DNA from: Halorarius litoreus
GTDB lineage: Archaea; Halobacteriota; Halobacteria; Halobacteriales; Haloarculaceae
Direction: 5' to 3'
Assembly: GCF_024362405.1 (NCBI RefSeq)
Contig: NZ_CP101454.1
Span: 2,232,001 to 2,296,000 of the forward strand
DNA: 64,000 nt
Shown: piece by piece, positions 18,832 through 25,704 of the stretch
Numbering within the stretch: the stretch's first letter is position 1
Layout: the number at the start of each line of letters is the position of its first letter
Notes under the pieces: generated by a model
The model's database searches: none
Told to the model about the DNA's origin: nothing
The model's input: the letters and a program-made list of their open reading frames with translations, nothing else
Translations under genes and position numbers: made by a program

Positions 18832-19272
18832 ATGGCGGCAGTCGAACTCTCGTCAGCGCTATTCGGAAGGGAGAGGCACTCCTCGTTGGAGATAGCAACG
18901 GCTTCAGTCATCCTGGGTGCGCTCATGTTCTCCCTTCTATGGCTCTCACGAGTATCGCAGATTGTCCAACTTGAATTGCACTCCGTCTTCATCGTAGGAG
19001 GAATGGCAGTTGGTGGATTCGCCGTGGTGGTCGCGGCTGTCACCGCCTACAGAGACAGTGGTCTCCTCAATTGCTGGATGTTGGTGTTCTGGCCTGCGGC
19101 GGTGTTTGGGGCATTCGGTGCAGCGTTTGATGGCATCGGGTCAAACGGAATCGAAACACTGGTTCTCTCGGGAGCATTCTGGGGCACGCTTGTGGCAGTG
19201 ACGGTCGGAACCCTGGCATTCGCGATTGGGATGAGTATCCGGTGGGCGAAGAGCGGTAAAATCACGTTGTAG
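18832..19272 (+). CDS. Small four-helix membrane protein of unknown function
   Basis: The 146-residue protein starting at MAAVELSSALFGRERHSS has about four hydrophobic segments: IATASVILGALMFSLLWL, VFIVGGMAVGGFAVVVAAV, CWMLVFWPAAVFGAFGAAF and GTLVAVTVGTLAFAIGM. A GTG 18 bases upstream is an alternative start, but a TATA-like AATACCTA sits at the right distance for the ATG. Base use is AT-richer than the neighbours, and an IS element follows 79 bases later, suggesting acquired DNA. I recognise no family. Confidence 0.55.
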   Translation: MAAVELSSALFGRERHSSLEIATASVILGALMFSLLWLSRVSQIVQLELHSVFIVGGMAVGGFAVVVAAVTAYRDSGLLNCWMLVFWPAAVFGAFGAAFDGIGSNGIETLVLSGAFWGTLVAVTVGTLAFAIGMSIRWAKSGKITL

Positions 19273-19351
19273 AGCTCGTAGTGACCAGCACCGGCAGATT
19301 CAGTCGCGTCGGAGTGAATAGAACGCAGAAAGCGTGCTGCATACACGCTCT

Positions 19352-20287
19352 GGGCCTTGTTTAGACGCTCGAATTCACGCGGTTCAAGTGGTGAGAGACT
19401 GCTCGATGTTTCTGACAGCGGCCTTTAGGACGATTTCTCGAAACTGCCCGAACCACGTTCTGGCTTTAATCGTCGAGCCGAATCGCTTGCGAAGCGCGAA
19501 AAATATCGATTCGACGATAGACCGTCGATGGTACGTTTCATCATCGATCCGAGCATTGTGAGCGGCATCAAGCGAGTAGAATTCACGGTGCTTGATCACC
19601 GGTCTAATGCCTTCGTCACGCAACTTATGACGCAGTTTGTCCCAGTCGAAGCCTTTGTCGGCGACCACGGTTCCCAAGCGATCGAGATTTCTCGTGAGGA
19701 CTTGCCACGCTATTTGTGTGTCGTGTGGGAGGTTCATCGAGCAGTGAACGTCGATGATTGCCCTCGTCGAGCAATCCACGAGAAGCGTGGTTTTCACCGA
19801 TTCAAACGTGCCTTTGACACGTTTCGCGTAGTTGTGGCTGGACGAGCGATGAGCGAGACTCGTTGAGTCGATAGCCTGAATCTCTCCAGTGTCGAACAGA
19901 TTCACCGACAGCCGCAACAGCACTCGCCAGACCCGCATCTTCAGCGCTTGCTTCCTCGCACAAACGGTGGTGAAGTCCGGTAACTCCTCGACCGACAACC
20001 CGAGTTTCTCCACGATATCGGGCATTTCACGAAGGATATCGAGGAGTCGGCGGTACGGAAGATCAAGGTACTCGCGGAGTCCATGAAGGGTGATAATCAC
20101 CCAATCAGCGTAGCCACCTTTCCCTTTCTTGATAGGCTGTTCTTGGTCACTCCCGACAGCTTTTTGAGACAAAGCCACACATCGGTCGGTGAAGCGAGCA
20201 AGTTTCGAAGGCACATCGAACCCTGCTCGCTTCACTTCCTAGAATTCCCGACTCTCAGGCAATATTACTAGCGTCTAAACACGGCCC
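19352..20287 (-). mobile_element. Complete IS5-family insertion sequence (936 bp)
   Basis: The element is bounded by 18-bp inverted repeats with one mismatch: GGGCCTTGTTTAGACGCT at 19352-19369 and the reverse complement of GGGCCGTGTTTAGACGCT at 20270-20287. It is flanked by a 7-bp target duplication ACGCTCT (19345-19351 and 20288-20294). It carries one transposase gene on the minus strand. Intact ends, intact reading frame and exact target repeats point to a recent insertion. The target lies inside a palindrome, described under findings. Confidence 0.93.
19384..20235 (-). CDS. IS5-family DDE transposase
   Basis: The 283-residue transposase appears intact. The DDE triad fits the Asp of IQAIDSTSLAH, the Asp of VVADKGFDWDK and the Glu of RSIVESIFFALRKRFG; the spacing of the last segment (YHRRSIVE) is the IS4/IS5 Y-R-E signature. 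The N-terminal third holds the IS5-type helical domain (YADWVIITLHGLREYLDLPY). It fills nearly the whole element between the inverted repeats. The subgroup is not certain without a database comparison. Confidence 0.93.
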   Translation of the reverse strand: MKRAGFDVPSKLARFTDRCVALSQKAVGSDQEQPIKKGKGGYADWVIITLHGLREYLDLPYRRLLDILREMPDIVEKLGLSVEELPDFTTVCARKQALKMRVWRVLLRLSVNLFDTGEIQAIDSTSLAHRSSSHNYAKRVKGTFESVKTTLLVDCSTRAIIDVHCSMNLPHDTQIAWQVLTRNLDRLGTVVADKGFDWDKLRHKLRDEGIRPVIKHREFYSLDAAHNARIDDETYHRRSIVESIFFALRKRFGSTIKARTWFGQFREIVLKAAVRNIEQSLTT

Positions 20288-20556
20288 ACGCTCTGTATTC
20301 AGCACGACTCCTGCGACATCATCTGAATCTGATAGAACTCACCGCGATATCTGCGCCACACGTATGTAACGGCTGTTTCTCTCGCATCCGCGCGCGATAA
20401 GCCACACAGAGATACCGAAATCCGACGGGGTACCACGGGTTTCGCCACCGACCATCGGCACACGACGCCGCTCGGCCGGCAGCCGAGTTCGCCACGTCCC
20501 CGCGCCGCTTCTGCCACGACCACCGCGTTTATCGTTTTCCGCTCGCAGGTGCCGGT
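20236..20556. other. Gene-free stretch: IS right end and promoter of the next gene
   Basis: The first 52 bases are the right end of the IS element. The rest has no coding potential that I can support on either strand. A TATA-like GTTTATCG at about 20527-20534 lies 23-30 bases before the next ATG and is probably its promoter. Confidence 0.5.
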
Positions 20557-20763
20557 ATGGCAGACATCGAAGCCGCACGGGAGCGACTCGGATCGACCGG
20601 CGAGAAGGGCGTTCTGGTCCTGCTCGTCGGCCTGCTCATCCTCGCGACGCACGACAAGAAGGCGGCCGTCGGGACGGCGGTCGTCGTCGCCGGCCTCGGC
20701 CTCATCGCCGGCGGCACCGTCGACACCGCGCTCGAAGAGATGGGGATGAAGGGCGCGCTCTAA
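20557..20763 (+). CDS. Small haloarchaeal membrane protein (DUF7470-like)
   Basis: The 68-residue protein has a short helical N-terminus (MADIEAARERLGSTGEKG) and two hydrophobic segments, VLVLLVGLLILATH and VGTAVVVAGLGLIAGGTV. It resembles a family of very small haloarchaeal membrane proteins; the DUF label is from memory. It ends convergently with the next gene, overlapping it by 4 bases at 20760-20763. Function unknown. Confidence 0.65.
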   Translation: MADIEAARERLGSTGEKGVLVLLVGLLILATHDKKAAVGTAVVVAGLGLIAGGTVDTALEEMGMKGAL

Positions 20764-20951
20764 CGCCGCAACAGGAAGAACAGCGGAATCGGAAACGCAG
20801 CGAGCAGCGCACAGACCAGCGCGATGCCGACGCGCCGCCGTCGGTCGCGCGGCTGGGCCTCTCGCGACTGGATGTAGACCCCCGCGGTGACGGCGAGGCC
20901 CAGCCCCACCGCGAACAGGTAGACCGGAACCAGCGCCGCGAGCTCAACCAC
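20760..20951 (-). CDS. Small two-helix membrane protein coupled to the DUF460 gene
   Basis: The 63-residue protein has a GTG start inside the end of the upstream gene, giving an 8-base overlap at 20944-20951. It has two membrane helices (VELAALVPVYLFAVGLGLAV and a C-terminal VGIALVCALLAAFPIPLFFL) linked by a basic loop SREAQPRDRRRR. The overlap implies translational coupling with the DUF460 protein. The frame also extends upstream inside that gene, but the membrane segment begins right after this GTG. No family is recognised. Confidence 0.55.
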   Translation of the reverse strand: MVELAALVPVYLFAVGLGLAVTAGVYIQSREAQPRDRRRRVGIALVCALLAAFPIPLFFLLRR

Positions 20952-22932
20952 TGCGCTGCTCCTTCCGGCGCTCGGCGCGGTGTTCGCTGATGAGGTCGTC
21001 GACCATCGAGGCGTTCTCTTCTTTGCGGCGCTCGGCCGCGCGGTCGTGCCAGTCATCGAGGACGGCCTCGACCGCCGACTCGCGGGCGACGGCGAGTTCG
21101 TCGATCTCCTGGATATCGACGCCCTCGACCGAGCCGTAGGGAATCTCGTGGTCGTGGAGCACCGCGCGCGCCTGGTCCGAGAGCGTCCCGTGTTTGAGGA
21201 CGACGCGTGGGTTCACGTCCGCGAGGCGTTCAGCCGAGGACTTCCCCGCGCCCGAGGCGTCACGCAGGAGGATCACGTCGTCCTCGGCGAGGCCGAACGC
21301 CTCGTGGGCGGCCTCGATGGCGGCGGTCGTGAACTGCTCGACGGGCTTGACGGGGACGAGGTCGGCGTTCTCGCTCGCGACGTCCGCGAAGTTCGAGTGG
21401 TCGAGCTTCCAGAGCTCTTTCAGTCGCTCCAGTTTTCCCGAGAGCGTCTCGTTCGCCTCGCGCGCTTCCTCGAGCTCGCGTTCGAGCCGTTCGTTCTCGC
21501 GTTGGACGCGCGTGACCTCGCGGCGCTCGCGGGCCTCCTGGCGCTCGCGGCGGCGGGCCGCCGACAGCTCCTCCTCGTAAGACTCGATTTCGGCCTCCTT
21601 CGCCTCCAGGGTCTCCTTCAGGTCCGAGACGTGGCTTTCGAGGCGGTCGACGCGCTCGCGGAGTCGTTTTATCTCCTTCTCCTCGGCGGTGAGTTCACGC
21701 GGCTCGTGGGTCGTCCCCGATTCCTCGTCGCCGCCGTCGTCGTCCTGCATCTCGCGCAGGACGCTCTCGACGGACTCCTCCCCGGTGAGGACGCGGGCGG
21801 TCACCTCGCCGCGGTCGATTCGGGGCGGGACCTTTCGGGCGATGCGCTCGAACTGGTCCTGGTGGTGGTCGAACGCGTACAGCGCGGCGGCGAGCGCGTC
21901 CCGCTCGTGGTCGTTGTCGTACGCCACCTCTCGGGCGCGGTGTTTCTTCCCGTCGACAGGGAGGTCGTGGTCGGGTGCCCAGCCCGCCGCGTCGAAGCTC
22001 CGGCGGAACTTTTCGACCGTTTCGGGCATCGGCTGGACGTCCGCCGCGACGAGGAGGGGCCGGCCGCGCTCGATGAGCCACTCGATGATGTCGGCGGTGT
22101 CGGCGGTTCTGGTCGAGTGGACGTCGAGGACCTCGCCGTCGAGGTCGAGCACCGCGACGGCGGTGGTCGTCCCGGGGTCGATGCCGACGATGACGAAGTC
22201 GCGCCGTTTTGCCAGGGGGCGGAACTCGATGCCGTCTCGCTGTTCCCGCTCGATTTCGATGCGGATGTCGCCGGTGCGTCGCGCCGAGACCGGAATCTCT
22301 GCTGGAGTGGCCTCGACGGTGAAGATGGCCTGGGAGAACCCGCCGTACTTCTCGGTCACGTCGCGTTCGAACTCGAGGGCCGCATCCCGGAGTTCGGATT
22401 CGACCTCCCGCGTGGCGCGCTTGACGTTGCCGTGGATGCGTCGCGTGTAGCGGTCCTGACTCCACCCGCCCTTGCCGGTCGAGCGGCCGCGCGACACCTT
22501 CACTCGGGTGGTGTTCGTGAACGCGGAGACCTCGTAGCCGACGTTCGCCGCGGCGAGGCGGGCGGCGGCCTCCGCCTCCTTCATCGGCTCTTTGCCGTAG
22601 GGGACGTCGTGGCGTTTCGCCACGCGCGAGAGGGGTTCGGGGCGCTCTGCGCCGGTCACCTGCACCAGCTTCGTCTCGGTGGGAAGCTCGCGCAGGAAGT
22701 GGACGAGTGCGTCCTTGTCGGGCGCGAGCTCGTACATGTTGTCCGTGGCGACGACCTCCGGCTCCTCCCGCTCGATGAGTCGCCGGAGCTTTCGGAGCGA
22801 GACCACGTCCCGGTCGAGATGCTCGCCGTCGAACGCGACCAGCGCGTACGAGGGGGCGTCCCCCCGGACGTCGCCGCTCTGTACGTCGACGCCGAACACC
22901 ACGGCGTCGAGGGCACTCGTGCGGGTGCTCAC
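20944..22932 (-). CDS. DUF460 protein, predicted RNase H-fold nuclease with coiled coil
   Basis: The 662-residue protein starts with GTG. Residues about 10-190 form a first RNase H-like domain (VVFGVDVQSGDVRGDAPSYA). Residues about 240-370 hold a second one with VIVGIDPGTTTAVAVLDLDG, RuvC/RNase H-like, and acidic residues in NDHERDALAAALYAFDHH. A long coiled coil follows (about 410-520), then a C-terminal alpha/beta domain containing ILLRDASGAGKSSAERL. Archaeal DUF460 proteins are conserved and predicted to act on nucleic acids, but no substrate is established. It is translationally coupled to a small membrane protein. Confidence 0.82.
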   Translation of the reverse strand: MSTRTSALDAVVFGVDVQSGDVRGDAPSYALVAFDGEHLDRDVVSLRKLRRLIEREEPEVVATDNMYELAPDKDALVHFLRELPTETKLVQVTGAERPEPLSRVAKRHDVPYGKEPMKEAEAAARLAAANVGYEVSAFTNTTRVKVSRGRSTGKGGWSQDRYTRRIHGNVKRATREVESELRDAALEFERDVTEKYGGFSQAIFTVEATPAEIPVSARRTGDIRIEIEREQRDGIEFRPLAKRRDFVIVGIDPGTTTAVAVLDLDGEVLDVHSTRTADTADIIEWLIERGRPLLVAADVQPMPETVEKFRRSFDAAGWAPDHDLPVDGKKHRAREVAYDNDHERDALAAALYAFDHHQDQFERIARKVPPRIDRGEVTARVLTGEESVESVLREMQDDDGGDEESGTTHEPRELTAEEKEIKRLRERVDRLESHVSDLKETLEAKEAEIESYEEELSAARRRERQEARERREVTRVQRENERLERELEEAREANETLSGKLERLKELWKLDHSNFADVASENADLVPVKPVEQFTTAAIEAAHEAFGLAEDDVILLRDASGAGKSSAERLADVNPRVVLKHGTLSDQARAVLHDHEIPYGSVEGVDIQEIDELAVARESAVEAVLDDWHDRAAERRKEENASMVDDLISEHRAERRKEQRSG

Positions 22933-22999
22933 AGGCGACGTTGGGCCCGACCGGAGATAAATTCCGTGTCGGTCGAGGGGTCGATAGGCTCAAGTGGGT

Positions 23000-23032
23000 G
23001 TAAAGCGAGTTTTACTGTAAAGGGTGCTTTAC
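23000..23032 (+). promoter_or_regulatory. Two tandem palindromic operators before the DUF2178-XRE pair
   Basis: GTAAAGCGAGTTTTAC (23000-23015) and GTAAAGGGTGCTTTAC (23017-23032) are 16-base palindromes of the form GTAAAG-N4-YTTTAC, one base apart. Only the first has a mismatch. The second ends 3 bases before the ATG at 23036. The natural candidate binder is the XRE-type regulator encoded by the second gene. A protein bound here would cover the transcription start of a leaderless or short-leader message and repress it. Confidence 0.7.
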
Positions 23033-23035
23033 AAC

Positions 23036-23434
23036 ATGCCAGAAACAATCACGCTCCCGGGAGTCTCGCCCCGGCTCACCTACGTCGGCCTCTGGGCCGT
23101 CGGTACCGTCCTCTACGTCGGGTTGCTGGTCGCGGGGTACGTCATCTCTGCCGCCGTCGGCTTCGGCCTGTTCGCCGCGGCCGCGGTCGCGTACCACCAC
23201 ACGCGGGAGGCGCCGCTGTTCGACGAGCGCGACCGGGCCGTCCTGCAGGCGGCCGGCGCGAACACCATCTCCGTCTTCGGCATCGGCTCGGCCATCGTCT
23301 TCCCGACGACCGCCGCGCTGTGGGCCGCGGGCGTGATTCGCTGGCCCGACTGGCTGACCCCCATCGCGCTGTTCGTCGGTGGGTTCTTCCTCGTCTGGCT
23401 GGCGATGGTCGCGCTCGCGAGACGGGAACGATGA
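23036..23434 (+). CDS. DUF2178-type membrane protein
   Basis: The 132-residue protein starting at MPETITLPGVSPRLTYVG has four hydrophobic helices (LWAVGTVLYVGLLVAGYVIS, AAVGFGLFAAAAVAYH, TISVFGIGSAIVFPTTAALW and LTPIALFVGGFFLVWLAMVA). It has the DUF2178 hallmark ERDRAVLQAAG in the central loop. Such genes commonly pair with a small XRE regulator. The stop overlaps the regulator start in ATGA. Two palindromic operators lie directly before the start codon. The protein may sense something in the membrane, but no ligand is known. Confidence 0.8.
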   Translation: MPETITLPGVSPRLTYVGLWAVGTVLYVGLLVAGYVISAAVGFGLFAAAAVAYHHTREAPLFDERDRAVLQAAGANTISVFGIGSAIVFPTTAALWAAGVIRWPDWLTPIALFVGGFFLVWLAMVALARRER

Positions 23435-23634
23435 ACAACAGCGTTCGTGAACGCCGGGAGGCCGAAGGGCTCTCGCAGGGAGGACTCGGCGAGGCGGTCG
23501 GCGTCACCCGACAGACCATCAACGCTATCGAGCGCGAGCGGTACGACCCGTCGCTGGAGCTGGCGTTCGAGCTCGCGGCCCACTTCGACTGCCACATCGA
23601 GGACCTGTTCACGCCCGCCGCCGCCTCCGACTGA
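23431..23634 (+). CDS. Small XRE-family helix-turn-helix regulator (YozG type)
   Basis: The 67-residue protein is little more than one HTH domain: NSVRERREAEGLSQGGLGEA is followed by the recognition helix region VGVTRQTINAIERERYDPS. The sequence is typical of YozG-like regulators that pair with DUF2178 membrane proteins. It overlaps the membrane gene by 4 bases (ATGA), so both are made together. It probably binds the two palindromes at 23000-23032 and regulates its own operon. It abuts the carbonic anhydrase gene end to end with no gap. Confidence 0.88.
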   Translation: MNNSVRERREAEGLSQGGLGEAVGVTRQTINAIERERYDPSLELAFELAAHFDCHIEDLFTPAAASD

Positions 23635-24312
23635 TTACAGTAGCGACCGAACCGCCGACTCGTTCTCCTCGTTGACCCACTTCTCGAGGGTCTCGGGGCC
23701 GGTCTCGCCGTCGGCGGCCACCAGATACACCCGGCCCCGCTTGCCACCGTACACCCCGTGGAGGTCGTAGACGAACCCGAAGACGCTCGTGTCGTCGGGA
23801 ATCTCGTCGCTCGCATGGAGGAACGCGACCTGCTCGCCGACGTTGTACTCGACGAGCTGGTTCACGACCTCGTCCCCGTCGTCGACGGGACCGTCGAGGG
23901 CTGCCTCGACGACGGGGACGAGCGGCTCGACTCGCCGCCGGATGCTGGGCCAGTCGGGCCACTCGTCGTCGGTCACGGCGCGGTAGGCGGCCGTCACCGC
24001 GCCACACCCGGTGTGACCGATGACGGTGATCGTCCGCGTCTCGGTGTGTGCGACCGGGTACAGCAGGTTCCCGTCGACGGCCGTCGGGTCGTCGTCGTCC
24101 CACGCGACGTTGCCGATGTTCGACGGGGTGAACAGCCACCCCGGGTGCTCGACGTTCCACATGCCCTCCTGTGAGACGCGCGAATCGGCACAGCACAGCG
24201 AGACGACCGAGGGGAGTTGACCGTCGACCACGTCGTCGAAGTGGTCGTCCGATATAGCGTCGACGTGTGCGCGGTTCCGCTCGAGCAACTCCACGAGGGT
24301 CGCTCTGGCCAT
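23635..24312 (-). CDS. Beta-class carbonic anhydrase
   Basis: The 225-residue enzyme interconverts CO2 and bicarbonate using zinc. The zinc ligands fit Cys41 of CADSRVS, His100 of VIGHTGCGAV and Cys103 of the same motif, with the Asp43-Arg45 dyad next to the first Cys. An upstream in-frame extension is rejected because MARATLVELLERNRAHVDAI is a normal N-terminus. It is a single gene transcribed toward the XRE gene, with RNase Z upstream on the same strand. Confidence 0.93.
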   Translation of the reverse strand: MARATLVELLERNRAHVDAISDDHFDDVVDGQLPSVVSLCCADSRVSQEGMWNVEHPGWLFTPSNIGNVAWDDDDPTAVDGNLLYPVAHTETRTITVIGHTGCGAVTAAYRAVTDDEWPDWPSIRRRVEPLVPVVEAALDGPVDDGDEVVNQLVEYNVGEQVAFLHASDEIPDDTSVFGFVYDLHGVYGGKRGRVYLVAADGETGPETLEKWVNEENESAVRSLL

Positions 24313-24376
24313 GTCCTGTACCAGGACAGAAGGGGTGAAAGGGGTATGGGTGGCCTGCCGTGAACGTCGGCCGGGG

Positions 24377-25303
24377 CTACTCGTTGGGGTACGGGACGTC
24401 GACTTCCTCGCCGTCGTCCGGGAGGAACGCCTCGCCGTCGAACACCTCTTTGGCCTCCCGTTCGAGTGTGTGTTCCTGCCCGGCGTAGCGAGAGGAGACG
24501 TGGGTGAGTGCGAGCCGCTTCGCGCCGGCACGGTTGGCGATCTCGGCGGCCTGTATCGCCGTCGAGTGGCCGGTCATCCCCGCGCGGTCGTGGCGGTCCT
24601 CGGCGAACGTCGCATCGTGAATCAGGAGGTCGGCCTCGGCGGCGGCCTCGACGGTCGCCCCCGTCGGTCGGGTGTCTCCGGTGTAGACGACCCGGCGGCC
24701 GGGCCGGGGGTCGCCGACGACCTGCTCGGGGTTGACGACCGTCCCATCGTCGAGTTCGACCGACTCGCCGCGGTGGAGTTTCGAGAAGGCGGGGCCGACC
24801 GGCACCCCGAGCTCCTCCGCGTGTTCGCGGTCGAACCGGCCCTTCCGGTCCTCCTCGACGAGCGCGTAGCCGACGGATTTCGCCCGGTGGTCGGTGCGGA
24901 ATGCCCGGACCTCGTACTCCTCGGCGTCGAGCACCACGTCGCCGTCGCCGACCTCGTGGATACGGACGCCGAAGCTCGGTGATGCCCCGGTGGCGGTGAC
25001 GAGGTCGCGGATCAGCCCCCGGGTGCCGTTGGGCGTGTGGATGGCGACGGGCTCGGTGCGGTCGTTGAAGTCCCACGTCTGCAGGAGGCCGGGGATGCCG
25101 AGCACGTGGTCGCCGTGCGTGTGCGTGACGAAGATGTGCGAGACGGTGAAGCCGGTGCCGAACCGCATCATCTGTCGCTGGGTTCCCTCACCGCAGTCGA
25201 ACAGCAGGCGGTCACCCTCCCGCTGGACGAACATGGCACTCGTGTTGCGGCCCGTCGTCGGGACCGCCCCGCTGGTGCCCAGGAACGTCACGCGCAGCGT
25301 CAT
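24377..25303 (-). CDS. rnz: Ribonuclease Z (tRNA 3'-processing endonuclease)
   Basis: The 308-residue metallo-beta-lactamase-fold enzyme removes 3' trailers from tRNA precursors. The zinc motif HTHGDH is at residues 61-66 after the usual N-terminus VTFLGTSGAVPTTGRN. Further ligands fit YTGDTRPT and the His of LTHVSSRY. The 'exosite' arm segment VSYALVEEDRKGRFD-like is present near residues 160-175. A longer upstream frame is rejected because MTLRVTFLGTSG is the standard start. Confidence 0.95.
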   Translation of the reverse strand: MTLRVTFLGTSGAVPTTGRNTSAMFVQREGDRLLFDCGEGTQRQMMRFGTGFTVSHIFVTHTHGDHVLGIPGLLQTWDFNDRTEPVAIHTPNGTRGLIRDLVTATGASPSFGVRIHEVGDGDVVLDAEEYEVRAFRTDHRAKSVGYALVEEDRKGRFDREHAEELGVPVGPAFSKLHRGESVELDDGTVVNPEQVVGDPRPGRRVVYTGDTRPTGATVEAAAEADLLIHDATFAEDRHDRAGMTGHSTAIQAAEIANRAGAKRLALTHVSSRYAGQEHTLEREAKEVFDGEAFLPDDGEEVDVPYPNE

Positions 25304-25704
25304 ACTCGTAGGCGAGGCGGCGACCGATAAACGCCCTTCGGAACACGTCGGCTGTCGGTGAAACCACCGACTACCACCCCCCCGTCCTGGCGTGGTCGGC
25401 TCGCTACGCCGACTGTACTGCTCGATAACCGTGAGATACCGCCGTGAAACGGTTTGGACGGTGTTCGAGTGCCCGTCGAGCGACCTGTGTCCGAAGCGAG
25501 GCGTCCGAACTGCGACGGCTGATCCGTCCGGTCGTCGCCGTCGGCGGAACGGGGCGGCCCATCGTCGCTGGACCGGCGTCCCGTCCACGACGGGTAGCCC
25601 CGCGATTACGGGGCGGAGCCGAGGTTACTCTCGGTAGCACTGATTTACTGAGGTGAACAGTAGTCGGTGTTTAATCCCTCCTCTGTTCTCTGTGCCGCCG
25701 CATT
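25304..25704. other. Divergent intergenic region before the surface-protein cluster
   Basis: About 400 bases between RNase Z (minus) and the repeat-containing surface protein (plus). I see no gene. A TATA-like GTTTAATCC at about 25668-25676 lies 29-37 bases before the surface-protein ATG and is its probable promoter. The remainder shows only short GC-rich imperfect repeats. Confidence 0.5.

Noticed and set aside
20980..23634. Very long open frame on the plus strand across the DUF460 gene
   Set aside because: It is a shadow of the minus-strand DUF460 gene caused by high GC. Only its last 68 codons are real (the XRE regulator), and these have their own ATG at 23431.
23635..24531. Longer carbonic anhydrase start
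   Set aside because: The extra 73 residues are Ser/Thr/Arg-rich shadow sequence overlapping the RNase Z gene region; the conserved protein begins at 24312.
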